From Sphingobacterium composti (lineage in GTDB: Bacteria; Bacteroidota; Bacteroidia; Sphingobacteriales; Sphingobacteriaceae), in the NCBI RefSeq assembly GCF_009829075.1, contig NZ_WUQZ01000007.1:62001-126000 (forward strand): a stretch of 64,000 nucleotides of DNA, written 5' to 3'. The notes under the pieces were generated by a model. The model did no database searches, had not been told where the DNA came from, and worked only from the letters and a program-made list of their open reading frames with translations. Below, piece by piece: positions 9,126 to 16,672 of this stretch. Every line of letters starts with the position of its first letter. The stretch's first letter is position 1. The position numbers and the translations under genes were made by a program.

Positions 9126-10074
9126 ATAATATGGTGATAAAACCTTCTATATCAGCTAGAACTTGCGAGGCACTATGTGCAATTAAATAGGTGTAGCGTA
9201 GAGAGTTGGGGATAAATCCAAAATACTTCTTAAATGCTGTAGTGAAATGTGTTGAATGCTTGTAACCAGTCATGCGTGCAACATCCACAACACGATATTC
9301 TCCCGAAACAATCAACTCCTTCGCATAAGTCATCTTGCGCTCGGTAATGTAAGTAGATACTGTTTTTCCGAAATATTCTTTAAAATACTTCTTTAAATAC
9401 TGCTCATTCGTACCTACTTCTTTTGCCAATTCAGCAATTGTGAAATTCTTTGATACATCGGCATCAATCATTTTCTTTGCCAACATAATCTTATCGTAAT
9501 GACTTTTGACGGTGATTACCTGCTGGCTTTCATTTTCCACCATCAGACCATCAATTTGATGGGCAATGATTTCTATTAAGATTGACTGAATTTTAAGCTG
9601 AATGAGTAAAGATGGTTGATGATAAAGTTCGAGCAATTGACTCTGTAACAATTGCATCCTGTTATCACTAGAAGTCAATAATCCATCTTTAAATCGTGTG
9701 TTATTCTGTTTTAGTTTTAGGTGAAATTCTTCTATATACCCTTGAGGAATGAATATTATTAAGCCAACATTATGTTCGTAAATATTTTTCCATTCAAAAA
9801 TATCTCCTTCTGATACTGGATGTATGACATTCTCGCCTCCTCGAATTACAAAAGAACTGTGATTAATAAAATATGGGCATATACAATTATCATTATTTCT
9901 AAGCAAAAGAACATTTAGAAATCCATTGAGGGGCGATGAAATATGTACAGCACCTTCTTTCTTCAACAACAAATAATGCAAATCAAGATGAAATTGCTGT
10001 AGCATATTTTGCATATGCCCAACATCTTCTCTATTATTTTCCGATTGTATAATATTATCTCCCGATTGCGTCAT
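9124..10074 (-). CDS. AraC-family transcriptional regulator
   Basis: 316 residues. The C-terminal ~100 residues carry two helix-turn-helix units: FTIAELAKEVGTNEQYLKKYFKEY and VVDVARMTGYKHSTHFTTAFKKYFG-type segments, ending in the AraC pattern FGFIPNSLR. The N-terminal ~200 residues are a sensor domain I cannot assign firmly; the layout resembles PchR-like regulators. It lies between two TonB receptor genes, convergent to one and divergent from the other, so the likely targets are these receptors, perhaps with the siderophore as inducer (inference from context). Its start shares a short intergenic region with the 10167 receptor. Confidence 0.88.
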   Translation of the reverse strand: MTQSGDNIIQSENNREDVGHMQNMLQQFHLDLHYLLLKKEGAVHISSPLNGFLNVLLLRNNDNCICPYFINHSSFVIRGGENVIHPVSEGDIFEWKNIYEHNVGLIIFIPQGYIEEFHLKLKQNNTRFKDGLLTSSDNRMQLLQSQLLELYHQPSLLIQLKIQSILIEIIAHQIDGLMVENESQQVITVKSHYDKIMLAKKMIDADVSKNFTIAELAKEVGTNEQYLKKYFKEYFGKTVSTYITERKMTYAKELIVSGEYRVVDVARMTGYKHSTHFTTAFKKYFGFIPNSLRYTYLIAHSASQVLADIEGFITIL

Positions 10075-10081
10075 TTTGTTA

Positions 10082-10133
10082 TTTAGATTAAATCTACATT
10101 TGCATCGTAATATTTATTTAGACTTGTTCTAAA
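10082..10133. promoter_or_regulatory. Divergent control region with two TTTAGA palindromes
   Basis: Between the AraC gene and the receptor. TTTAGACTTGTTCTAAA (10117-10133) is a near-perfect inverted repeat (TTTAGA-N5-TCTAAA). A weaker copy, TTTAGATTAAATCTACA (10082-10098), overlaps a plus-strand -7 box TACATTTG (10095-10102). The pattern matches the sites before the receptors at 6613 and 29335. Candidate Fur (iron) or AraC operators. Confidence 0.5.
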
Positions 10134-10166
10134 GAGTGTTCGAAATTACAAGATTAATCTGATATA

Positions 10167-12644
10167 ATGAAAAATATTTTCTTGCTAATCATTTTCTTAG
10201 TTATACAAGTTGCTGCTGTAGCTCAGCAAAATCATTTTGTAAAAGGCAAAGTACATAAAGAAAATGGTCAACCTGTTTCGCATGTCACTATTAAACTAGA
10301 AGGAACTAATCTAATCGCTGTGACAGATGAAAACGGACTTTACGAATTTAAAAATGTCCCAGCTGGAAAGTATAAAGTTGTAATCTCATCTATAGAAATA
10401 GAAAGCAAAGTCTTGCAGTTGAACGTTAATAAAAACTATCCTGACCTACATATTCATATCGACGAAAAAGGAGGATTTTCTATAGATGAAGTTCGTATAG
10501 AGCGTAAAACTGCGAAGAAAGAACTAGAAACTTCAGGATTTGCGGTAGCTGTCATCGAGACTAAAGAGGCTTCTCTCCGTAATCTTACGACAAATGAATT
10601 ACTAGACAGAGCTGTAGGTGTACGAGTTCGTCAAAACGGCGGTGAAGGATCACCAATCGAATACAACTTAAACGGTATGTCGGGAAGTACTATTGGCATC
10701 TTTTTGGACGGATTAGAAATATCTACATATGGCTCTTCATTCAACCTGAATAATATTCCACCTGCCATGATTGAACGTATTGAGGTATATAAAGGTGTAC
10801 TTCCTTCACATTTATCAGGCAATTATATTGGTGGAGCTATCAATGTGGTGATGAAAAAAGATGCTTCTGCTAATAATATTACCGCTGCAGTTTCTTACGG
10901 CTCATTCAATACGTACCGCGCTGATATTTCGGGCATGTATCGCAATCAGAAATCAGGCTTTACAACACGCGTATCTGGATTTTATAGTCATTCGGACAAT
11001 AACTACGAAATGTGGGGTAAATTCTCTAAGTACACAACATCGGGAGGAAATACACTTAGATACAACAAAACCCGAAGACCAAATGACAAATTCGAAACTG
11101 TTGGCGGACGATTTGAGTTTGGTTTTACAGATGTGAACTGGGCTGACCAATTCTTTATTGGTTACAATGTTTCTGATTCGTACAAGGATATTCCACATGG
11201 ATTGACAATGACTCGTGCATATAAAGGGCGTTTCAATGAATATCAAGCACATGTTTTAAATTTAAATTATAACAAAAGGAATCTTTTTGTTGATGGTTTA
11301 TCTCTGAATGTTAATGCTGCAAGAAGTTATAGAAATACTTACCTACAGGACACTGTTAGTCAAAAATACAACTGGGCTAAAGAAGGCAGTAATTCATATG
11401 AATTAGAATTAATGCTTGCTCCACCCAATAGCCAAGGCGAGGTACTTCCCTATCCGCATGAAGTAGGACGTGGCCAACAGGGAGAGGCAGTGATTTCTGA
11501 TATTGACCGTACCATCACAAATATCCGTTCAAATCTATCTTACATGCTTTACTCGGGTCACAAACTTTCTTTGAACCACAAATACGAATCTACCACTAGA
11601 GATGACAAAGATTTACTAAGACCTGATAGAAGTAAGTGGATTACTCAAAATGATGTGAGTAACAATATTTTCGCTTTAAATTATGAAGCCGAAACATTTG
11701 GCGGAAAATTAAGAACTAATTTTTTTGGGAAATATGGTATATATAATACTGTTCAAAATATTCCGGTTAGCGAAGCTAATGGACAGATGATTTACAATAA
11801 CAAAAAGACCACACGTGATAATAGTGGTTTTGGAGGAACAGCGTCATATGAGGCAATTAAAAATGGTTTCTTAATTGTTTCCGCTGAAAAATCTTTTATA
11901 ATGCCTACTGAGCGACACATTTTTGGTTCGCCAGAAGAGAACTTATTGCCAAATGAGAATATTTTACCCGAGTTGGCAGTCAATTACAATTTAGGCGCTC
12001 GATATACTATATCAAATGTTGAGAAACATAAACTTTCCTTATATGGAAACTTCTTTTGGAGAAATGGATATGATAAAATCATACAACAGACAAGAACGGA
12101 AGAGGTATTACCAGGACGTGAAAATCAAATAGAAGATATCCAAGTCACACAGTTCGTGAATTTAGAAAAAACACAGGCTGTAGGTTTTGAAACAGAACTA
12201 AATTATATATACGATAATAAGTTAAATGCAGTTTTCAACTTATCGAAATTCAATTCCTTATTTAAAGTAAAAAATGATGATTGGGGAAATCCTCACTCGC
12301 TCTATAATTTGCAAGTACCTAATGAGCCATTTTTTACGATGAATGCAAACGTGCAATATCGTATAAATAACCTTGTACAAAAAAAATCTGTTGTAAATGT
12401 TTATTACAACATGGGCTATGTCGCGCCATTCAAAACTATTTGGTACGATTCGGATTGGTTTACAACACCAACGCAATTCACACATGATATAGGTGTGAAC
12501 TATAGATTCCCTAAATCTAATGTTATAGTCAGTCTGGATAGCAAAAACATTTTCAATTCTGAAGTATACGACAACTTCGGTGTACAAAAACCAGGAAGAG
12601 CATTTTACGTAAAATTAAACTATACAATAAATAATTTTAAATAA
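10167..12644 (+). CDS. TonB-dependent receptor, XusA-like
   Basis: 825 residues: signal peptide (about 1-19), carboxypeptidase-regulatory domain (about 24-95), plug (about 110-230, with ERIEVYKGVLPSHLSGNYIGGAI read in parts) and a barrel ending in NYTINNFK. The stop is only 6 bases from the next gene, a DUF4374 lipoprotein. In Bacteroides the xus locus pairs a TonB receptor (XusA) with a surface lipoprotein that binds foreign siderophores (XusB); I recall the latter as DUF4374, so this pair may scavenge xenosiderophores. Control is probably by the palindromes at 10082-10133 and the divergent AraC regulator. The ligand is inference. Confidence 0.88.
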   Translation: MKNIFLLIIFLVIQVAAVAQQNHFVKGKVHKENGQPVSHVTIKLEGTNLIAVTDENGLYEFKNVPAGKYKVVISSIEIESKVLQLNVNKNYPDLHIHIDEKGGFSIDEVRIERKTAKKELETSGFAVAVIETKEASLRNLTTNELLDRAVGVRVRQNGGEGSPIEYNLNGMSGSTIGIFLDGLEISTYGSSFNLNNIPPAMIERIEVYKGVLPSHLSGNYIGGAINVVMKKDASANNITAAVSYGSFNTYRADISGMYRNQKSGFTTRVSGFYSHSDNNYEMWGKFSKYTTSGGNTLRYNKTRRPNDKFETVGGRFEFGFTDVNWADQFFIGYNVSDSYKDIPHGLTMTRAYKGRFNEYQAHVLNLNYNKRNLFVDGLSLNVNAARSYRNTYLQDTVSQKYNWAKEGSNSYELELMLAPPNSQGEVLPYPHEVGRGQQGEAVISDIDRTITNIRSNLSYMLYSGHKLSLNHKYESTTRDDKDLLRPDRSKWITQNDVSNNIFALNYEAETFGGKLRTNFFGKYGIYNTVQNIPVSEANGQMIYNNKKTTRDNSGFGGTASYEAIKNGFLIVSAEKSFIMPTERHIFGSPEENLLPNENILPELAVNYNLGARYTISNVEKHKLSLYGNFFWRNGYDKIIQQTRTEEVLPGRENQIEDIQVTQFVNLEKTQAVGFETELNYIYDNKLNAVFNLSKFNSLFKVKNDDWGNPHSLYNLQVPNEPFFTMNANVQYRINNLVQKKSVVNVYYNMGYVAPFKTIWYDSDWFTTPTQFTHDIGVNYRFPKSNVIVSLDSKNIFNSEVYDNFGVQKPGRAFYVKLNYTINNFK

Positions 12645-12650
12645 TAAACG

Positions 12651-14063
12651 ATGAGAAATAATATATTTAGAACACTAATCTGCGGTACTGCTGTAGCTAT
12701 AGGAACTCTTACTAGCTGTGAAAAAACAAATGATGATGGGCCTAATTTTATTACAGGACCAGATTTGGGTGCAAGACAATTTATAACCTTAACAGGCGCA
12801 TTTCCAGATGCTAGTGGCGAAGCTGGGAATGGAGGTACGAGAGCTTTGGCTATTTCATTAGCTGATGCGGAGAACCCAAATTTTGAAGCAAATGTCTTTG
12901 CAAATGGCTATACTTTACGTTCGCAACGTACTGCACGTGTGCAAGGTTCTCCAAACGGAAACTTCTTATACAACATACAATACACAGGTGATGATGGTGG
13001 TATTTTCAACAAATATCATGTACAAGGTGGTAAAAACTTTATTGACACACGCGAAGAAGTGAATACAGAACCTATATTAGGAAGTGCTCCTCGCTGGGTA
13101 ATTGCAGCAAATGGAATTGGTGTTGGGGTATATGCTTCTGCACAAGTACAAGGAAGTTCTGAAGGTGCTGGTGCTGATTTCGTAGATGTAAAAAGTACAG
13201 CAAAAATCTTAGCATTAGATTTAGATAATCCTACAATATTACGCCAAACAGAATTTACCATTCCATTGACAGAAGCGCAAACTAAAGCTGGATATCAAAT
13301 TGGACGTATTGATGTTCCTGTTTTAAATGCAGCTAAAAACAAAGTACTTATAGGTTGCAACTTAACAAAGATTGATTTATCTAAGAAATCAACAGTTAAT
13401 GACAATGGAGTTCAGACTTGGGCAACAAATAATTCTGGTAGAGATTTAGGAACAGCTACTTTAGTTGTTGATTATCCAAGCCTAGCTAATCCTAAATTAA
13501 TTTATTCTGGTGTTAGCAAAACAAACAACCACTCCTACCGTACAATGACACAATGGATTGGTTCTAACGGTGACATTTACCAAGCCACTGCAACTGGAGG
13601 TTCTCAAATATTAAAAATTTCATCGAGCTCGAATACCTATGATGATTCGTACAACTTTGATTTAAAAATCGCATTAGGTTCATCAGCTAATATTGCAATT
13701 AGAGCTTGGAGATTAATCAAAGACGATATTGGATTGGTATTATATACAATAACAGGTACTGATGGTGGTTACTTGGCATTAGTTGATTTGAAAGCGAAGA
13801 CAGCAACAAAATTGTCTACAGAACAAGAAACTAATATCGGATTCAGCGGTCGCTCAGCAAACACAGCCACTGGTATTACTGCTTTAGTAGGTACATTTGG
13901 TCAATTCCAAAACATTGGTGTTTATGGCGACAATGTATATGTTCCGATGACTCCAAATGGATTAGACGGAAATCTTTACATCATCAACTACAAAACTAAA
14001 TCAATAACAAAAGGAGCAAAATTGAAAAACCAATCAGGTAGCTTCTATATTGGAGCATATTAA
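12651..14063 (+). CDS. DUF4374 surface lipoprotein, XusB-like
   Basis: 470 residues. A lipoprotein signal ends in the lipobox LTSC with Cys23, so the mature protein should be lipid-anchored and, in Bacteroidota, often surface exposed. The remainder is rich in short repeated beta segments with glycine and aromatic turns, consistent with a beta-propeller as expected for DUF4374; I cannot count blades by eye. It is cotranscribed with the receptor at 10167 (6-base gap). By analogy with XusB it may bind a siderophore and hand it to the receptor. The inner-membrane PepSY partner (XusC) found in Bacteroides is not present next door. Confidence 0.8.
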   Translation: MRNNIFRTLICGTAVAIGTLTSCEKTNDDGPNFITGPDLGARQFITLTGAFPDASGEAGNGGTRALAISLADAENPNFEANVFANGYTLRSQRTARVQGSPNGNFLYNIQYTGDDGGIFNKYHVQGGKNFIDTREEVNTEPILGSAPRWVIAANGIGVGVYASAQVQGSSEGAGADFVDVKSTAKILALDLDNPTILRQTEFTIPLTEAQTKAGYQIGRIDVPVLNAAKNKVLIGCNLTKIDLSKKSTVNDNGVQTWATNNSGRDLGTATLVVDYPSLANPKLIYSGVSKTNNHSYRTMTQWIGSNGDIYQATATGGSQILKISSSSNTYDDSYNFDLKIALGSSANIAIRAWRLIKDDIGLVLYTITGTDGGYLALVDLKAKTATKLSTEQETNIGFSGRSANTATGITALVGTFGQFQNIGVYGDNVYVPMTPNGLDGNLYIINYKTKSITKGAKLKNQSGSFYIGAY

Positions 14064-14079
14064 GAATTTCTTTTTCCTA

Positions 14080-14120
14080 AAGCAAACCCCTCGATGATAA
14101 GTCGAGGGGTTTGCTTATTT
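14080..14120 (+). terminator. Rho-independent terminator of the xus-like operon
   Basis: Stem AAGCAAACCCCTCGA (14080-14094) with TCGAGGGGTTTGCTT (14102-14116), 7-base loop, GC-rich centre and T-rich tail. Confidence 0.88.
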
Positions 14121-14163
14121 AGAGCACATTTATTATTCAATTAAAAAAAATTAAATGCCAGTT

Positions 14164-14188
14164 GTAACAATATCTCCCTATTTTCGAC
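14164..14188 (+). promoter_or_regulatory. Candidate ECF-type (autoregulated) promoter of the sigma gene
   Basis: GTAAC at 14164-14168 and CGAC at 14185-14188, separated by 16 bases, look like the -35 and -10 of an ECF-sigma promoter 12 bases before the ATG. TATTTTCG (14179-14186) overlaps the -10 and is a near match to the housekeeping -7 box, so either holoenzyme may act here. Confidence 0.4.
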
Positions 14189-14200
14189 ATATAAGCAATT

Positions 14201-14710
14201 ATGAACAAAAACAACGAAATAGAATTTGCAAGACTCTTGGAACAACACCAAAACATCCTGCATAAAATCTGCAAACTCTACACGTATGATATTGATTCAC
14301 ATAAAGATCTATTTCAAGAGATGGTTATCCAAATATGGAAAGCTTATCCAAACTTCAAGGGAGAAGCAAAGTTTACCACATGGGCTTACCGCATAGGGCT
14401 GAATACAGCAATATCACTCTATAGAAGTTCAAAGCATAGGATAACAACCGTGAATTGGGATATTTCTTTAGAAAACATCACATACGAAGATTATAATTCG
14501 GAAGAAGAGCAGCAACTTCAACAGATTTACAAAGCAGTGAAACAGTTGAGCGACATCGAAAAAGCACTGATTTACATGTATCTGGAAGATAAAGATTACG
14601 CAGAAATCGCGGAGACATTGGGGATATCAGAGGTCAATGCCCGCGTAAAAATGAACCGTATCAAAACAAAAATTAAAAACATAATTGCACAACAAGGAGG
14701 TAATAAATGA
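14201..14710 (+). CDS. ECF-type RNA polymerase sigma factor
   Basis: 169 residues with region 2 (DLFQEMVIQIWKAYPNFKG, then FTTWAYRIGLNTA) and region 4 (LEDKDYAEIAETLGISEVNARVKMNRIK). These are the RNA polymerase core/-10 and -35 recognition parts of an extracytoplasmic-function sigma factor. The ATG was chosen because region 2 starts about 25 residues in, as usual. Its last 4 bases overlap the ATG of the following membrane-protein gene (ATGA), which indicates translational coupling, so the partner may control it. No FecR-type anti-sigma gene or SusC-type receptor follows. The regulon is unknown. Confidence 0.93.
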   Translation: MNKNNEIEFARLLEQHQNILHKICKLYTYDIDSHKDLFQEMVIQIWKAYPNFKGEAKFTTWAYRIGLNTAISLYRSSKHRITTVNWDISLENITYEDYNSEEEQQLQQIYKAVKQLSDIEKALIYMYLEDKDYAEIAETLGISEVNARVKMNRIKTKIKNIIAQQGGNK

Positions 14711-15351
14711 ACGAATTAGATTTATTAAAAACACATTGGCAAAAAGACCAAGATTATATAAAATTTAAGAAAGAAGATATTCTCGGCATGTTGCATAAAA
14801 GCTCTTCTTCTATTGTAAAATGGATATTTATTATATGCTGTTTGGAGTTATTACTTGGAATATTATTAAATGTTGCTTTTCCAACAAAACATAATCCTAA
14901 CATATACTTTAAGATTAAACAGGTACTAATTGATATAATTGGATATAGTATTCCCATTTATTTCATTTATAAGTTTTTCACCTTATTTAGAAAGATAAAA
15001 AGCATAAATAACACAAAGCTTTTATTAGAAAACATTGCTGCAGTTAGAAATAATGCAGAACTATATATCAGCTATAATTTACTTTTCTATACATTTCTTA
15101 TGATTATTCAATCAATAGAAAAGCTAGTTGGAAGTAATGGAAAATATTTTGGGGATGATTTCCTTACTCATGGTTGGACTTATTTGGGTATTTTGATTTT
15201 TGGTCTATTAACTGCTATAATATTTACTAGCCTAACAATTTTATTGGCAAGATTTATATTTAAATTATACTACAAAATTATTTACGGTTTTCTATTAAAA
15301 AAACTCAATAAAAATTACGAAGAATTAGTTGCTATAGAAGCTGGAGAATAA
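14707..15351 (+). CDS. Four-helix membrane protein coupled to the ECF sigma factor, possible anti-sigma
   Basis: 214 residues, no family I can name. The N-terminus (MNELDLLKTHWQKDQDYIKFKKEDI) is soluble and charged. About four hydrophobic segments follow (roughly 37-59, 68-92, 118-136, 150-185), then a charged tail. Start overlaps the sigma-factor stop by 4 bases. In Bacteroidota many ECF genes are followed by a small membrane protein of this shape with a short cytoplasmic N-terminus ('LLKxxWQ' type). A role as membrane-bound anti-sigma or signal sensor is inference from coupling only. AT-rich codon use (many TTA, ATA). Confidence 0.75.
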   Translation: MNELDLLKTHWQKDQDYIKFKKEDILGMLHKSSSSIVKWIFIICCLELLLGILLNVAFPTKHNPNIYFKIKQVLIDIIGYSIPIYFIYKFFTLFRKIKSINNTKLLLENIAAVRNNAELYISYNLLFYTFLMIIQSIEKLVGSNGKYFGDDFLTHGWTYLGILIFGLLTAIIFTSLTILLARFIFKLYYKIIYGFLLKKLNKNYEELVAIEAGE

Positions 15352-15362
15352 CACAATAAATC

Positions 15363-15406
15363 AAAAGAGTAGAAATTTAACAACATGATTAAATTTCTAC
15401 TCTTTT
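15363..15406. terminator. Terminator between the sigma operon and the dipeptidase gene
   Basis: An 18-bp perfect stem (15363-15380 with 15389-15406) with an 8-base loop; ends in TCTTTT on the plus strand and equally on the minus strand. It serves the sigma operon and could also serve the convergent dipeptidase operon. Confidence 0.78.
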
Positions 15407-15511
15407 CAATTTATAAATAAGTGCCAAGACCTAATAAAAGATGCGAACTAGAATCTATTTGTAATGTACTTATATTCAGAACAAATTTATACTCAAATTA
15501 GAAAGCATCAA

Positions 15512-16672
15512 TTATTCTTCATTTTCTTTCATTATACGAAGAAAATTAAGACCCATTATCTTAGCTGTATCGTCCTTTTGATAACCTCTTTCTAACAATG
15601 ACTTTGTCAATATCGGAAGTTTAGAAACATCTTCTAAATACTGCGGTGTAGACTCAATCCCGTCGTAATCGGATCCAATGGCAACGTGATCTATACCGAC
15701 TTTGCTAACCAAATAATCAATATGATCTAATAATAAATCCAATTTTGCATCAGCCTGAAACTTCAATTCTTTAGGTAGTTTGTGATACTTTCTAGAAGCA
15801 GACATTTTTTCTGTTGGCTTACCAAAATGGTTATCATAAAGTTGATGAATTCTAGATTCAAAAGCTGTATCCAAAAATCCTGAATAAAAGTTTACACCTA
15901 CCACCCCTTTATTCTCTTTAAGAGCTGCCAATTGTGCATCATCTAAATTTCGTGAGTGGGGAGTTAAAGCTGCTGCATTACTATGAGAAACTAGGATAGG
16001 CTTTGTAGAAACCTCCAATACATCATAAAATGTTTTCTTACTAACATGAGATAGATCAACCATCATTCCTAGTTCATTCATTTTACGGATGATCTCTCGC
16101 CCTTTTTCAGAAAGGCCTCGTTGCTCATTAGTAGGTTTACCATCTTCTAGTGAAGCTGCTGTAGCCCAAGACAAATTATAGTTCCAGGTCAATGTTAAAT
16201 ATTTCGCTCCACGTTTGTGAAGCTTCACCAGATAAGGTATACTCTCCTCGATCATATTACCTCCTTCGATACCTATAACCGCAGCGATTTTACCCTTCTT
16301 TTGGAGTTTGTATATCTCATCGACAGATTTAGCAATAGCAATTTTGCCCTTATTCTTCTTAATAACTTTTTCTAAAGCATCAATCTGATCATTGGCATGC
16401 TTGAAAGCATTGGTTTTCCATTTTTTGTCATCAGACCAAACTGCAAAAACTTGAACATCAACCCCACCCTCTATCAAACGAGGAATATCAGTATGTCCAG
16501 TTGTGAGTCTATTTGAAATATCATGTCCATCAAGAATGCTAGAAATAATCACATCATTGTGTCCATCAACCACGATAATATCCTTGTGAATCATTTTATA
16601 ATCTTCCTGAGCTTTGACCATGTGTACAAAAGAACACATTGCTAAGAAATTAATGACTAAATACTTTTTCAT
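15512..16672 (-). CDS. Membrane dipeptidase (renal dipeptidase family, peptidase M19)
   Basis: 386 residues: signal peptide (about 1-21, VKAQ), then an amidohydrolase-type TIM barrel. Metal-binding landmarks are VVDGHNDV (HxD), the bridging Glu in IGIEGGNMIEES, MVDLSHVS and LVSHSNAAAL (two His), and IGSDYDGIE near the C-terminus. M19 enzymes use two zincs to cleave dipeptides, including those with a D-residue at the C-terminus. Its ATG overlaps the stop of the upstream serine hydrolase (TAATG), so the two are translationally coupled and probably work together in periplasmic peptide or peptidoglycan-fragment turnover (inference). Confidence 0.93.
   Translation of the reverse strand: MKKYLVINFLAMCSFVHMVKAQEDYKMIHKDIIVVDGHNDVIISSILDGHDISNRLTTGHTDIPRLIEGGVDVQVFAVWSDDKKWKTNAFKHANDQIDALEKVIKKNKGKIAIAKSVDEIYKLQKKGKIAAVIGIEGGNMIEESIPYLVKLHKRGAKYLTLTWNYNLSWATAASLEDGKPTNEQRGLSEKGREIIRKMNELGMMVDLSHVSKKTFYDVLEVSTKPILVSHSNAAALTPHSRNLDDAQLAALKENKGVVGVNFYSGFLDTAFESRIHQLYDNHFGKPTEKMSASRKYHKLPKELKFQADAKLDLLLDHIDYLVSKVGIDHVAIGSDYDGIESTPQYLEDVSKLPILTKSLLERGYQKDDTAKIMGLNFLRIMKENEE

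Noticed and set aside
10953-11252. Minus-strand Cys- and Ile-rich frame within the XusA-like receptor
   Set aside because: Shadow of the receptor gene; the plus-strand frame has full domain support.
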